The notes under the pieces were generated by a model that searched no databases, had not been told where the DNA came from, and was given only the letters and a program-made list of their open reading frames with translations. 64,000 bases of DNA. Origin: Actinomycetota bacterium. GTDB taxonomy: Bacteria > Actinomycetota > Acidimicrobiia > Acidimicrobiales > Ilumatobacteraceae. The position numbers and the translations under genes are program-made. Below, piece after piece: positions 43,679 through 56,821 of this stretch. Every line of letters begins with the position of its first letter. Position 1 is the first letter of the stretch. The stretch is from NCBI GenBank assembly GCA_009702045.1, contig WLIV01000008.1, forward strand, positions 1-64,000. The letters run 5' to 3'.

Positions 43679-44796
43679 TGCCGGGTACCGGGGCCTACCT
43701 GTTGGTGGGCGCGATTGCTGCGGCGGTGACGTTCCTGACGACACCGATCGTCGTTCGGGTGGCCCGCCGTGTCGGTTGGGTGGTGCAACCCGATGAGCGT
43801 CGGGTTCACAAGGTCGCCACACCCGACGTCGGCGGCATCGCGATGTTCCTCGGCTTCCTCGCCGCATTCATCGCCGCATGGCTGATACCAGCCTTCGACC
43901 CGTTGTTTGCCCGCAACTCCGAACCGCGTGGCGTGCTGGTTGCCGCTGCGTTGATGTTCCTCGTCGGCTTCATCGACGACATCCACGAGATCTCCGCTCC
44001 GGCCAAGGTGATGGGCACTGTGGTGGTGGGCAGCGTCCTGGTCGTTTACGGCGTCACGATGTTCTACTTCCGTCTGCCGTTCATGGATGTCTTCTTCCTC
44101 ACCGCCGACTGGGTGCCGTTGATCACGGTGCTGTGGCTGTTAGGGATGACGAACGCGATCAACCTGATCGATGGCCTCGATGGGCTGGCGGCCGGCATTG
44201 TGGCGATCGCCGCGGCGGCGTTCTTCCTGTACAGCCAGCACCTCGCCGAACCATCGATCGGCATGCTCACCCAACCGAACATCGGTCCGCTGGTGGCGAT
44301 CCTCGCTGTCGGTATCTGCTTGGGATTCTTGCCGCACAACTTCAATCCGGCGCGCATCTTCATGGGTGACGGCGGCGCCCTGTTGCTCGGTCTGTTGATG
44401 GCCGTCAGCACGAGCGTGGTGGGCGGCCGCGCCGATCCCGGGTCGCAGCGCTACGTCGGCCAGACGTACTTCTTCCTCGCTCCGCTGATGATCCCGCTGT
44501 TCATCCTTGGTGTGCCGATTCTCGACACGTTGTTCGCGATCATCCGCCGTGCCGTGCGCCGCCAAGGTGTGGCCGCGGCCGACAAGGGCCACCTGCACCA
44601 CCGACTGATCGAGATGGGGCACGGTCAGCGTCGAGCGGTGCTGATCCTGTGGATGTGGACCGCGTTGCTGTCTGCGTTCGTGCTGTACCCGGTGTTCACC
44701 GGCAGCGGCATCATCTACATCCCGGTCGGTATCGCCATGCTCGGTCTGGTGCTGTACACGGTGTTCCATCCGCAAATCCGCCAACGCAAGACCTGA
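43678..44796 (+). CDS. Undecaprenyl-phosphate GlcNAc-1-phosphate transferase (WecA/TagO-like)
   Basis: 372 residues with about eleven membrane segments. It transfers a sugar-1-phosphate to undecaprenyl phosphate, the first step of cell-wall polymer synthesis (in mycobacteria, the arabinogalactan linker by Rv1302/WecA, which has the same place in the genome). Catalytic motifs are intact: F-I-D-D-I-H-E, N-A-I-N-L-I-D-G-L-D-G-L-A-A-G, F-M-G-D-G-G-A, and the WecA-type H-L-H-H-R-L in place of the MraY pattern. It leads directly to the ATP synthase operon. Confidence 0.92.
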   Translation: MPGTGAYLLVGAIAAAVTFLTTPIVVRVARRVGWVVQPDERRVHKVATPDVGGIAMFLGFLAAFIAAWLIPAFDPLFARNSEPRGVLVAAALMFLVGFIDDIHEISAPAKVMGTVVVGSVLVVYGVTMFYFRLPFMDVFFLTADWVPLITVLWLLGMTNAINLIDGLDGLAAGIVAIAAAAFFLYSQHLAEPSIGMLTQPNIGPLVAILAVGICLGFLPHNFNPARIFMGDGGALLLGLLMAVSTSVVGGRADPGSQRYVGQTYFFLAPLMIPLFILGVPILDTLFAIIRRAVRRQGVAAADKGHLHHRLIEMGHGQRRAVLILWMWTALLSAFVLYPVFTGSGIIYIPVGIAMLGLVLYTVFHPQIRQRKT

Positions 44797-44833
44797 ACTT
44801 CCGGCGGGTTGTGTGGGGGGTGTCGCAACGTTG

Positions 44834-44839
44834 TACATT
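44834..44839 (+). promoter_or_regulatory. Possible -10 box of the ATP synthase operon
   Basis: TACATT with a poor -35 (TTGTGT) 19 bases upstream. The leader to GTG 44904 would be about 60 bases. Confidence 0.35.
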
Positions 44840-44903
44840 GTGTGCGCGTTCACAAGCTCTGGCAGTCGTATGCCCGACGCGCAACCGAGGTAACCGCTTC
44901 TCC

Positions 44904-46755
<1,852 letters not shown>

Positions 46756-46809
46756 TCGGCCCGTTGACCATCCGTCCGATTTCTGTCCGTCCTATCCGAA
46801 GGAGCTGAC

Positions 46810-47517
46810 GTGCACTCCGCCGTCGTACACCTCCAGGGATCCTCGCTGCAGGTGCATCTCGTGTCGTCCACCGACACGACCACCACCGTCGCGACCGCCG
46901 ACACTTCCGCCGCGCCTACCGCCGCAGCCTCCACGGAGACAACGGTCGCCGGTACCACTGGTACCGAGCCGATCGTCGTCACCGCTGAGCCGCTGGGTGC
47001 TGGTGCGCCGGAAGGTGAAGCGCTCGTCAGCAAGGACCCGGGTCCCATCGTCCCCGAAGTCAAAGAGCTCCTCTGGGGCGGTGGCTCGTTCGTCGTGTTC
47101 GCGCTGCTCATGCGCTTCGTCCTCTTCCCCAAGGTGAAGAAGGGCATGGATGCTCGCTACAACAGCATCCAGCAGTCGCATGAGTCCGCCGACGCCGAGC
47201 GCTCCGGTGCTCGCGCCGAAGTTGCCGCCTACGAGGCACAACTCGTCGCGATCAAGGCCGAAGCCGCCAAGGTGGTCGAAGCCGCTCGGGCAACGCTCGA
47301 AGCCGAGCGTGGTGCCAAGTTGGCCGAGGTCAACGCCGGCATCGCCGAGCGTCGCGCCGCTGCCAACGCACAGGCGGAAGCGGCCCGTGCCGCTGCTCGC
47401 GATCAGATCCACGCTGCTGTCAGCGATGTTGCCGGCCGCGCCGGCGAACTCGCTACTGGGCGTCGCCCTGCGGCCGATGTCGTCGACCGCGTCGTGAACG
47501 AGGTGATGGCACGATGA
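46810..47517 (+). CDS. atpF: ATP synthase Fo subunit b with long Thr/Ala-rich N-terminus
   Basis: 235 residues. Only about 150 are typical: one membrane segment (F-V-V-F-A-L-L-M-R-F-V-L-F-P, about residues 93-106) and a long Ala/Glu coiled coil that forms the stator. The first 85 residues are Thr/Ala/Val-rich with T-T-T-T-V and V-T-A-E-P and would lie outside the membrane, unusual for subunit b. The GTG start is backed by GAAGGAG 5 bases upstream, so the extension is likely real. A second b-type gene overlaps its end by 4 bp. Confidence 0.9.
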   Translation: MHSAVVHLQGSSLQVHLVSSTDTTTTVATADTSAAPTAAASTETTVAGTTGTEPIVVTAEPLGAGAPEGEALVSKDPGPIVPEVKELLWGGGSFVVFALLMRFVLFPKVKKGMDARYNSIQQSHESADAERSGARAEVAAYEAQLVAIKAEAAKVVEAARATLEAERGAKLAEVNAGIAERRAAANAQAEAARAAARDQIHAAVSDVAGRAGELATGRRPAADVVDRVVNEVMAR

Positions 47518-48092
47518 GTGTTCTCAGCATCATCGCCTTCGCCCACCGCATCGCGGAGGAGACACCGGTCCTCGACAAGGACGGTCACGTCACCACTCAT
47601 AGCTGGATCCTCCCGGAGAACGCGGAGATCATCTACGGCGGCATCTCGTCGCTGTTGATCTTCTTCATGCTCTTCAAGTTCGGCGCACCGGCGATCAAGA
47701 AGAGCTTCGCCGCTCGCACCGAGAAGATCCAGAAGGAACTCGACGCAGCAGCTGCCGACAAGTCGGCTGCAGCCACCGAAGCCGCCACCATCCGCCAGGC
47801 CAAGGGCGATATCGAAGGTGAGCGGGCCCGCCTGCTCGCCGACGCTGCCACTCAGGCCGCTGCGGTCCTGGAAGATGGCCGGGTGCGCCTGGCTGCCGAG
47901 GTCGTCGACCTCGAGGCCAAGGGTGTCACCGACATCGCCAGCGCACAAGGTCGCGTGGGTGACGAACTGCGAGCGGAGATCGCTCGCCTGTCGTCGGCCG
48001 CCGTCGATCATGTGGTTACTGGCTCGCTCGACGACGCCACCCACCAGGAACTGATCGAGAACTTCATCAACCGAGTGGGGGCCGGATCATGA
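47514..48092 (+). CDS. ATP synthase Fo second b-type subunit (b')
   Basis: 192 residues. A short outside lead, one membrane segment (I-S-S-L-L-I-F-F-M-L-F-K-F) at about residues 44-56, and a coiled coil of about 110 residues with many Ala/Glu repeats. It looks like a partner of the preceding atpF product, giving a b/b' heterodimeric stator as in phototrophs, rather than the b plus b-delta fusion of mycobacteria. Overlaps atpH by 4 bp. Confidence 0.88.
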   Translation: MSVLSIIAFAHRIAEETPVLDKDGHVTTHSWILPENAEIIYGGISSLLIFFMLFKFGAPAIKKSFAARTEKIQKELDAAAADKSAAATEAATIRQAKGDIEGERARLLADAATQAAAVLEDGRVRLAAEVVDLEAKGVTDIASAQGRVGDELRAEIARLSSAAVDHVVTGSLDDATHQELIENFINRVGAGS

Positions 48093-48616
48093 GCGACAAC
48101 CGCATCGAAGGCTACGCACGGGGTCTGTTCGAGATCGCCCGCGCCGAAGGCACGCTCGACGTGGTGGAAGACGAACTCTTCCGCTTCGCCCGCAGCTTCG
48201 AGGGCAGCGACTCGCTGCGCTCGGCGCTCACCGACGAGCAGATTCCGCCGGCCAAGCGTCAGGCGATCATCGAGGATCTCCTCGGCGGTAAGGCATCAGC
48301 CACCACCACCCAGCTCGTCGCAATGGTCGTCGGCTCGGGTCGCGGTCGCGATTTGCCGGCCATTGTGAACAACCTCGTCGCCCGCGCCAGTTCGGTGAAG
48401 CATCAGGAAGTCGCCGAAGTGCGCACTGCTGTTGCGCTCACCGCCGATCAGCAGGCCCGCCTCGGTGCGGCCCTGGTGAAGGCCACCGGCAAACAGGTGA
48501 ACCTGAAAGTCGTGGTCGACCCGTCCGTTCTGGGCGGCATCGTGGCCACCGTGGGCGACACCGTCATCGACGGCAGCGTCCGTACCCGCATCGACCAGCT
48601 GAAGTCCCGCCTGTAA
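48089..48616 (+). CDS. atpH: ATP synthase F1 subunit delta
   Basis: 175 residues, the normal length of a separate delta subunit (OSCP). It joins the stator b subunits to the top of F1. The N-terminal helical bundle opens with [13 protein letters not shown], and the C-terminus has the family [16 protein letters not shown]. The mycobacterial fusion to subunit b is not present. Confidence 0.94.
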   Translation: MSDNRIEGYARGLFEIARAEGTLDVVEDELFRFARSFEGSDSLRSALTDEQIPPAKRQAIIEDLLGGKASATTTQLVAMVVGSGRGRDLPAIVNNLVARASSVKHQEVAEVRTAVALTADQQARLGAALVKATGKQVNLKVVVDPSVLGGIVATVGDTVIDGSVRTRIDQLKSRL

Positions 48617-48642
48617 CAGGCCAAATCGGAGCATCGAAGAAC

Positions 48643-50250
48643 ATGGCTGAACTGACACTGAGCGCCGGCGACATCGCATCCGCGCTGAAGAAGAACCTGG
48701 AGGGCTTCACGCCCTCGCTGGAAGCCCGCACCGTGGGCCGCGTCACCCAAGTGGGCGACGGTATTGCACGCGTCTCGGGCCTGCCCGACTGCGCCGTGAA
48801 CGAACTCCTAGAGTTCGAAGACGGCACCGTCGGCCTCGCACTGAACCTCGACGAAGAGTCCATCGGCGCCGTGGTGCTCGGTGACGGCTTCGAGATCGAA
48901 GAGGGACAGACCGTCAAGGCCACCGGCCGCATCCTCTCGGTGCCGGTGGGCGACGCGATGCTCGGTCGCGTGGTCAACGCGCTCGGACAGCCGATCGACG
49001 GCAAGGGCGACATCGTCGGCGGTATCAACCGTCGCGTGGAGATCCAGGCCCCCGGCATCATGGGTCGCAAGCCCGTGCACGAGCCGCTGCAGACCGGTAT
49101 CAAGTCGATCGACGCGATGACCCCGATCGGCCGTGGCCAGCGCCAGCTGATCATCGGCGACCGCAAGACCGGCAAGACCACGGTCGCGGTCGACGCAATC
49201 ATCAACCAGCGTGGCCTCGGCGTGAAGTGCATTTACGTCGCCATCGGCCAGAAGGGCTCCACGATCGCCCAGACCGTGGAAACCCTGCGCCAGTACGGCG
49301 CCTTGGAGTACACCGTCATCGTGGCCGCTCCGGCCTCCGATCCGGCGCCGTTCAAGTACCTCGCACCGTACGCCGGCTGCGCGATCGGCCAGCACTGGAT
49401 GGAGAACGGTGAGCATGCGCTCATCGTGTACGACGATCTGTCAAAGCAGGCCGAGGCGTACCGTCAGGTGTCACTCTTGCTGCGCCGCCCGCCGGGCCGC
49501 GAGGCATACCCCGGCGACGTGTTCTACCTACACAGCCGCTTGCTCGAGCGTGCGGCCAAGCTCAGCGATGAGCGCGGCGCAGGCTCGCTGACGGCACTGC
49601 CGATCATCGAGACCAAGGCCGGCGACGTGTCGGCGTACATCCCCACCAACGTGATTTCGATCACCGACGGTCAGGTGTACCTGCAGGACAACCTGTTCAA
49701 GTCGGGTGTGCGCCCGGCCGTCGACGTGGGCATCTCGGTGTCCCGCGTGGGTGGTGCGGCGCAGATCAAGGCGATGAAGAGCGTGTCGGGCACGCTGAAG
49801 CTCGACCTCGCCCAGTTCCGTGAGCTCGAGGCTTTCGCCACGTTCGGCTCGGAACTCGACGCCATCTCCAAGGCCCAGCTCGAGCGTGGCTACCGCCTCG
49901 TCGAACTGCTGAAGCAGCCGCTGAACAGCCCGATGCCCGTCGAAGAGCAGGTCGTCGTGGTGTTCGCCGGTACCAAGGGTTACCTCGACAGCCTGCCCGT
50001 CGTCGACGTGCGTCGCTTCGAAGGTGAGCTCCTCGCCCACATGCGCAGTGCGCAGGGCGGTCTGCTGGCCGGTATGCGCTCGAACCCGAAGGCCGATGTG
50101 CCCACGGAACTCGCCGGCATCATCGCCACCTTCAAGGAGCAGTTCGTGGCTGCCTCTGCCGCTTCCGCCAAAGCTGCGGCTGATGTCACTGCCACGGATG
50201 CGGCCAAGGTCGGCGACGCCCACAGCGACAAGACCCTGGCAACGGAGTAA
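48643..50250 (+). CDS. atpA: ATP synthase F1 subunit alpha
   Basis: 535 residues. It forms the non-catalytic nucleotide sites of the F1 hexamer. Walker A is G-D-R-K-T-G-K-T at about residue 170, and the arginine finger region (I-S-V-S-R-V-G) is present. An Ala-rich tail of about 25 residues past the usual end is common in actinobacteria. Purine-rich sequence precedes the ATG. Confidence 0.97.
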   Translation: MAELTLSAGDIASALKKNLEGFTPSLEARTVGRVTQVGDGIARVSGLPDCAVNELLEFEDGTVGLALNLDEESIGAVVLGDGFEIEEGQTVKATGRILSVPVGDAMLGRVVNALGQPIDGKGDIVGGINRRVEIQAPGIMGRKPVHEPLQTGIKSIDAMTPIGRGQRQLIIGDRKTGKTTVAVDAIINQRGLGVKCIYVAIGQKGSTIAQTVETLRQYGALEYTVIVAAPASDPAPFKYLAPYAGCAIGQHWMENGEHALIVYDDLSKQAEAYRQVSLLLRRPPGREAYPGDVFYLHSRLLERAAKLSDERGAGSLTALPIIETKAGDVSAYIPTNVISITDGQVYLQDNLFKSGVRPAVDVGISVSRVGGAAQIKAMKSVSGTLKLDLAQFRELEAFATFGSELDAISKAQLERGYRLVELLKQPLNSPMPVEEQVVVVFAGTKGYLDSLPVVDVRRFEGELLAHMRSAQGGLLAGMRSNPKADVPTELAGIIATFKEQFVAASAASAKAAADVTATDAAKVGDAHSDKTLATE

Positions 50251-50252
50251 TC

Positions 50253-51209
50253 ATGGCCGGTGGTCAGGAGCGCATCCTTCGCGGACGTATTCGTAGCGTC
50301 CAGGCAACCAAGAAGATCACGCGCGCCATGGAACTCATCGCGGCATCCCGCTTCGTCAAGGCGCAACAGCGCGTTGCCGCTGCGGTGCCGTACAGCGACA
50401 CCATCACCGAAGTGGTGAAGGATCTCGCTGCGGCCGGCGGCTCCTCTCAGTCGCCGCTGTTGACGTCACGCCAAGAGGTGAAGTCCACGGCATACGTGGT
50501 GATCGCCGCCGACCGTGGCCTCTGCGGTGGCTACAACTCGGGTGTGCAGCGCGCAGCCGAGGGTTCGGTCAAGGCCGATGTCCTCGACGGGAAGAGCTAC
50601 TCGCTCATCACCGTCGGTCGTAAGGCCGAGGGCTACTTCAAGTTCCGTGGCTACAACATCGCTGCCGCCTACGGCGGTTTCAGCGATAGCCCCACCTACG
50701 CCCACGCTCGTGAGATCGGTCAGGACGTAGTGGCCCGCTATCTCGCTGGCGAGTTCGACCGCGTCGAGTTGGTCTACACCCGCTTCATCAGCGCCGGTTC
50801 GCAAGAAGTCGTGCGGCGCCCGCTGGTGCCGCTTGATCACGAGACGGTCGAGGGTGGCGACGGCAAGGGTCCCGATTCCGCCGGCACGCCGTCGGACTAC
50901 GAGTTCGAGCCGGATCCGGGAACAATCCTCGACACGTTGCTGCCCCGCTACGTGGAAGCCCGCATTTATGCGGCGCTGCTCAACGCTGCGGCCGCCGAAC
51001 ACGCCTTCCGCCAGCGGGCGATGAAGAGCGCCACGGACAACGCCGAGGAACTGATCAAGAACCTCAGCCGCATCATGAACCGTGCCCGTCAGGACAGCAT
51101 CACCACTGAGATCATGGAGATCGTCAGCGGCGCCGAAGCCTTGTCCGGTGGCTCGAAGAACGTGCAGATGATCGACCTCGGTCCGATCACCGATCTTGCA
51201 TCGAACTAA
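50253..51209 (+). CDS. atpG: ATP synthase F1 subunit gamma
   Basis: 318 residues. The central rotor shaft: the N-terminal helix (R-I-R-S-V-Q-A-T-K-K-I-T-R-A-M-E-L) and the C-terminal helix (R-A-M-K-S-A-T-D-N-A-E-E) form the coiled coil. The middle has an extra segment of about 25 residues (G-D-G-K-G-P-D-S-A-G-T), a position where actinobacterial gamma subunits also carry an insert. Starts 2 bp after atpA. Confidence 0.95.
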   Translation: MAGGQERILRGRIRSVQATKKITRAMELIAASRFVKAQQRVAAAVPYSDTITEVVKDLAAAGGSSQSPLLTSRQEVKSTAYVVIAADRGLCGGYNSGVQRAAEGSVKADVLDGKSYSLITVGRKAEGYFKFRGYNIAAAYGGFSDSPTYAHAREIGQDVVARYLAGEFDRVELVYTRFISAGSQEVVRRPLVPLDHETVEGGDGKGPDSAGTPSDYEFEPDPGTILDTLLPRYVEARIYAALLNAAAAEHAFRQRAMKSATDNAEELIKNLSRIMNRARQDSITTEIMEIVSGAEALSGGSKNVQMIDLGPITDLASN

Positions 51210-52697
<1,488 letters not shown>

Positions 52698-52698
52698 A

Positions 52699-53118
52699 AT
52701 GGCCACGATGCAGGTCGAGTTGGTGTCCCCGGAGAAGATTCTCTTCTCCGGTGAGGCCACACAGGTCATCACCCGCACCTTGGGTGGCGGCGAGATCGCG
52801 TTCCTGCCCGGCCATGCTCCGTTCCTCGGTGCGCTGACGGAATGCCACACTCGCATCACCCTCGTCGAGGGCCGTGTGCTCGATGTCGCCGTTCACGGTG
52901 GCTTCGTGCAGGTGAGCGGCAACACCGTCAGCATCCTCAGCGACATCGCCGAACTCGGCGAGGACGTCGACCGCAACCGTGCGTTGCGCGCCAGGGATGT
53001 CGCCGAAGAATTGCTGCGCCGCGAGCACGACGCCGAAGCCGTCTCGGCGCTCAGCCGGGCCCACGCTCGCCTATCCGCCTCGGGCGGGATCACCGGTACG
53101 TCGCAGGGCGCTCACTGA
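52699..53118 (+). CDS. atpC: ATP synthase F1 subunit epsilon
   Basis: 139 residues. An N-terminal beta sandwich (V-E-L-V-S-P-E-K-I-L-F-S-G, L-P-G-H-A-P-F-L-G) sits at the foot of gamma. The C-terminal helices (R-A-R-D-V-A-E-E-L-L-R-R) can inhibit ATP hydrolysis. The start lies 1 bp after the atpD stop. Last gene of the operon; a hairpin follows at 53151-53185. Confidence 0.94.
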   Translation: MATMQVELVSPEKILFSGEATQVITRTLGGGEIAFLPGHAPFLGALTECHTRITLVEGRVLDVAVHGGFVQVSGNTVSILSDIAELGEDVDRNRALRARDVAEELLRREHDAEAVSALSRAHARLSASGGITGTSQGAH

Positions 53119-53150
53119 TACCAGGCGCTCCGGCGATTCGAACGAACTCT

Positions 53151-53185
53151 GAAGGTGGCCATAGCCTTTCGGCATGGCCACCTTC
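53151..53185 (+). terminator. Hairpin ending the atp operon, with the next gene's promoter in its loop
   Basis: GAAGGTGGCCAT (53151-53162) and ATGGCCACCTTC (53174-53185) pair perfectly. CCGTTTTCG follows, so it can act as an intrinsic terminator for atpC. The loop contains most of a TAGCCT -10 box (53162-53167), and the right arm begins with the ATG of the SDR gene, 6 bases after that box. One element thus ends one transcript and starts the next. Confidence 0.72.
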
Positions 53186-53950
53186 CCGTTTTCGTCAGCA
53201 CTTGTCACCGGCGCCTCCAGCGGTATCGGCGAGGCGATGGTCGAACTGCTCGCCGGTACCGGTGTGCACACGGTGGTGGTCGCCCGCCGTGGTGACCGAC
53301 TCCAGGCCTTAGCCGAACGGTTCTCATCAGTGGAGGTGTTGGTTGCCGACCTCACCACCGCCGAGGGGCTCGCCGCAGTCGAAGCACGTGTGTGTTCGAC
53401 GGAACGGCCCATCGACCTGGTGGTCAACAACGCTGGCTTCGGTACGTCGGGTCTGTTCCACGAAATTGACGCCGACCGGTTGCAGCAAGAGGTCGAGCTC
53501 AACATCGGCGCGCTCACCCGATTGAGCCATGCTGCACTGCGCACGATGGTGCCGCGTGGGCGTGGCTACCTGTTGAACGTCAGCAGTGTCGCCTCATTCC
53601 AGTCGGCACCCAAGTTGGCCGTCTACGCCGCGACGAAGGCGTACGTCACCAGCCTCAGCGAGAGCCTGCACGAAGAGGCACGCGGCACCGGTGTGCACGT
53701 CACCGCACTGTGCCCTGGCCTCACGCGTACCGAGTTCCAGAGCGTCAGTAGTACCGAGGACTACAGCACTCAGTTCCCGAAGTTCGCGTGGCTCACGTCG
53801 CAAGAAGTCGCCGCCGGCGGTCTGCGCGACGTCGCCAAGGGGAAGTGCCTCTCAGTGCCTGGAGCGATCTACAAGGGCCTGGTTGGTGTCACTGGCGTCG
53901 TGCCACGCGGCATGGCCCGTCGCCTCGCCGGTCTCGTCCAGCGCGGCTGA
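53174..53950 (+). CDS. Short-chain dehydrogenase/reductase
   Basis: 258 residues, classical SDR. T-G-A-S-S-G-I-G binds the cofactor and A-R-R-G-D-R after the second strand suggests NADP; N-N-A-G, the catalytic Ser (V-S-S-V-A) and Y-A-A-T-K are present. The sequence resembles the DltE/YqjQ-like branch with broad carbonyl substrates. The mRNA is predicted leaderless. It converges with glpX, 12 bp away. Confidence 0.88.
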   Translation: MATFPFSSALVTGASSGIGEAMVELLAGTGVHTVVVARRGDRLQALAERFSSVEVLVADLTTAEGLAAVEARVCSTERPIDLVVNNAGFGTSGLFHEIDADRLQQEVELNIGALTRLSHAALRTMVPRGRGYLLNVSSVASFQSAPKLAVYAATKAYVTSLSESLHEEARGTGVHVTALCPGLTRTEFQSVSSTEDYSTQFPKFAWLTSQEVAAGGLRDVAKGKCLSVPGAIYKGLVGVTGVVPRGMARRLAGLVQRG

Positions 53951-53962
53951 GCGGGCAGCGGG

Positions 53963-54955
53963 TCAGTACTCGACGCTGGCGAAGGCCGCCAGCTTGTCGA
54001 TGCGGTGGCGGGCATCGATCATGCGCACCGTGCCACTGCGCGAACGCATGACGAGGCTCTGTGTGTTGGCCGCACCGTGTAGGTAGCGCACGCCCTTCAG
54101 CAACTCGCCATCGGTGACGCCGGTGGCAGCGAAGAAGCAGTTGTCGCCCTTCACGAGAATGTCGGTGGTGAGCACCTGGCTGAGGTCGTAGCCGAGGGCA
54201 ATCGCCTCATCGCGCTCCTGGTCGTTGCGCGGTGCCAGCAGACCCTGGATTTCGCCACCCATGCACTTCAGCGCAGCGGCGGCGGTGACACCTTCAGGGG
54301 TGCCGCCAATGCCGAACAGCACGTCGACGCCGGCCTCGGGCCACGAGGTAGCGATGGCGCCGAAGATGTCGCCGTCGGTGATCAGCTTCACGCGGGCGCC
54401 AGTGCTGCGCACCTCGGCGATGAGATCGGTGTGCCGGTCGCGATCGAGGATGACGACGGTGAGGTCGCGCACGGACTCGCCCTTGGCCTTGGCGATCCAG
54501 CGCAGGTTCTGCGTGGGCGTCGCAGTGATGTCGATCGAGCCGGCGGCCTCGGGACCAACGGCGATCTTGTGCATGTAGACACACGGACCAGGGTTGAACA
54601 TCGTGCCGCGCTCGCTGACCGCGATGACCGCAATTGCGTTGGCTCGTCCGAGCGCGGTGAGCGTGGTGCCATCGATCGGGTCGACGGCGACATCTGTGAG
54701 CGGGGCCGTACCGTCGCCCACGCGCTCGCCGTTGTACAGCATCGGGGCTTCGTCTTTCTCGCCTTCGCCGATGACGACGATGCCGTCCATCGGCACCGTC
54801 TGCAGCACGGTGCGCATGGCATCGACGGCTGCTCCGTCTGCCCCGTTCTTGTCGCCGCGCCCGACCCAGCGGGAGGCGGCGAGGGCAGCTGATTCGGTGA
54901 CCCGAACCAGTTCCATGGCGAGGTTGCGATCAGGCTTCTGCGAGTTGGCGATCAT
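53963..54955 (-). CDS. glpX: Class II fructose-1,6-bisphosphatase
   Basis: 330 residues. It removes the 1-phosphate in gluconeogenesis. Metal and phosphate motifs are clear: [11 protein letters not shown] near residue 60 and D-P-I-D-G-T-T-L near 90, with G-I-G-G-T-P-E-G later. In many actinobacteria this is the only fructose bisphosphatase. ATG 54955 (M-I-A-N-S-Q) is supported by TACGGT 8 bases upstream. It is divergent from the S9 peptidase operon. Confidence 0.95.
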   Translation of the reverse strand: MIANSQKPDRNLAMELVRVTESAALAASRWVGRGDKNGADGAAVDAMRTVLQTVPMDGIVVIGEGEKDEAPMLYNGERVGDGTAPLTDVAVDPIDGTTLTALGRANAIAVIAVSERGTMFNPGPCVYMHKIAVGPEAAGSIDITATPTQNLRWIAKAKGESVRDLTVVILDRDRHTDLIAEVRSTGARVKLITDGDIFGAIATSWPEAGVDVLFGIGGTPEGVTAAAALKCMGGEIQGLLAPRNDQERDEAIALGYDLSQVLTTDILVKGDNCFFAATGVTDGELLKGVRYLHGAANTQSLVMRSRSGTVRMIDARHRIDKLAAFASVEY

Positions 54956-55026
54956 CGCTCCACACCGTAGTTCGTGGACGGCGCCGGCGAGTAGTGACGG
55001 ACCCAACCCGTACTGCTGGCGTGGGT

Positions 55027-55032
55027 TACCGT
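55027..55032 (+). promoter_or_regulatory. -10 box of the second S9 peptidase operon (leaderless)
   Basis: TACCGT ends 7 bases before GTG 55040. The in-frame GTG at 55031 lies inside the box and is therefore unlikely to be used. Confidence 0.55.
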
Positions 55033-55039
55033 GGCCAGC

Positions 55040-56821
55040 GTGGGACTGGAAATCGCTGAGGAGCGCTGCGTCGGCGGACGTGATCTCACCGAACCAAGGT
55101 TGTTGCCGGGCGTCGACGCGCTGGCGTACGTGCGGTCTGCGGCCGGCGAGTCGGTGCTCGTGGTCCACCACTTCGACGGCACCCCCGATACGGAACTGGC
55201 CACGGCTCCCAGCATCCGTGCCGGACGAAGTATGGGCGGCGGAGCGTGGTGGCCCACACCGGACGGCAGTGCGGTCGTGTACGTCGGGGGGGATGGCAAC
55301 GTATGGCGGCAGTCGCTGTTGGGCGACGCTGCCGAGCAGTTGACGAACCACGGCCCCGAGCGTGCGACCTCGTGTGTTCATGTCTCGCCGGATGGCGAGT
55401 CGGCGGTGTACGTGATCGACCAGGCCGAAGTATGGCGAGTGGCGTTCGCTGGACGGGACGCAGCGCGACTGGATCGCGGCGACGCCGACTTCTGTCTCGA
55501 CCCGTGGGCGGGGGTCGATGGCTCGGTGCGTTGGATGGCATGGGACGTGCCTGCGATGCCCTGGGAATGCAGCCGCACCGTGGTGCGCTTGTCCGATGGC
55601 AGCCAGCTCGAACAACGCGGCATTGGTGCGGTACAGCAGGCACGGCTGTTGCCCGATGGGCACACCACCAGCGTGCGTGACGACACCGGGTGGCTCAACG
55701 TATGGCGGGGCGATGCGCCAGCGCTCACGGAGGCCCACGAGCACGCTGGCCCCACGTGGGGTGCGGGCCAGACGTCGTACGCGTGGTCGCCCGACGGCGC
55801 GGCCGTGGCGTTCACGCGCAACGAGGGCGGCTTTGGTCGGCTGTGTGTGCTGACACCAGCCACCGGCGAGGTGGTGGAAGTGGCCCGCGGGGTACACGGT
55901 CAGCTTTCGTGGGTGGGCGATCGACTGGCAGCGCTGCGCACCGGTGCAGTGACGCCCACACAAGTGGTCGTGTACGACACTGCCAGCTGGGCTCGCGCCA
56001 CCGTCGCAGTTGGTCCGGTCGGCGAGTGGGCGCACAACGAACTCGTCGAGCCGACCCTCGTGGAAGTCGACACACCGTCGGGTGCGGTGCACGCCCGCCT
56101 GTACACCGCTGACGAACCGGACGGTCGACTGATCGTGTGGCTTCACGGTGGACCCACGGATCAGTGGCAGGTCACGTTCATGCCTCGCCTCGCGTACTGG
56201 CGTTCACGCGGTTGGAACATCCTGGTGCCCGACCATCGCGGATCCACCGGACATGGTCGCGAGTACCAGCAGGCGTTGCACGGTCGGTGGGGCGACCTGG
56301 ACGTTGCGGACACGATCGCCGCCGCTCACACGGCGCACGCTCGCGGGTGGGGCGAGCCGGGGCGCACCGTGGTCATCGGCGGCTCTGCAGGCGGCTTCAC
56401 CGCGCTCGGTGCCGTGGCGTTCGAGCCGCAGTTGTTCGCAGCGGCAGTACTGCTCTACCCGGTGACCGATCTGCTCGACCTCGCCGAGCGCAGCCACCGC
56501 TTCGAGCGGCACTACACCGACAGCCTGGTGGGGCCCCTGCCTGAGCACGAGGAGACGTACCGCGTTCGTTCTCCGGTGTGGCATACCGACCGCCTCGCCC
56601 ACGTGCCGCTGCTGCTGTTGCATGGCGACGCAGATCCAGTCGTACCGGTGGAACAGAGCCGCGTGCTCGCCGAGCGCACCAACGCCGTAGGTGGTCGGGT
56701 CGAGTTGCACGTGTACGAGGGCGAGGGGCATGGCTTTCGTCAGCTGCCCAACCAACTGGACGAATACCGCCGTATCGCAGACTTCCTGGCGCGCCACGTG
56801 CCGGTAGCGTCTCGGTCGTGA
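55040..56821 (+). CDS. S9 family serine peptidase (acylaminoacyl-peptidase-like)
   Basis: 593 residues. A seven-bladed propeller of about 330 residues with repeated W-S-P-D-G-like turns (W-P-T-P-D-G, V-S-P-D-G, W-S-P-D-G) comes first. The hydrolase domain has Ser in G-G-S-A-G-G-F, Asp in H-G-D-A-D-P-V-V and His in E-G-H-G-F. It lacks the paired Glu of DPP IV, so oligopeptidase or acylpeptide hydrolase action is more likely. No signal peptide. Head of a four-gene unit with overlapping or close genes. Confidence 0.9.
   Translation: MGLEIAEERCVGGRDLTEPRLLPGVDALAYVRSAAGESVLVVHHFDGTPDTELATAPSIRAGRSMGGGAWWPTPDGSAVVYVGGDGNVWRQSLLGDAAEQLTNHGPERATSCVHVSPDGESAVYVIDQAEVWRVAFAGRDAARLDRGDADFCLDPWAGVDGSVRWMAWDVPAMPWECSRTVVRLSDGSQLEQRGIGAVQQARLLPDGHTTSVRDDTGWLNVWRGDAPALTEAHEHAGPTWGAGQTSYAWSPDGAAVAFTRNEGGFGRLCVLTPATGEVVEVARGVHGQLSWVGDRLAALRTGAVTPTQVVVYDTASWARATVAVGPVGEWAHNELVEPTLVEVDTPSGAVHARLYTADEPDGRLIVWLHGGPTDQWQVTFMPRLAYWRSRGWNILVPDHRGSTGHGREYQQALHGRWGDLDVADTIAAAHTAHARGWGEPGRTVVIGGSAGGFTALGAVAFEPQLFAAAVLLYPVTDLLDLAERSHRFERHYTDSLVGPLPEHEETYRVRSPVWHTDRLAHVPLLLLHGDADPVVPVEQSRVLAERTNAVGGRVELHVYEGEGHGFRQLPNQLDEYRRIADFLARHVPVASRS

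Noticed and set aside
53963-56146. 727-codon minus-strand frame covering glpX and the S9 gene
   Set aside because: Only the last 330 residues are GlpX; the rest is antisense to the peptidase.
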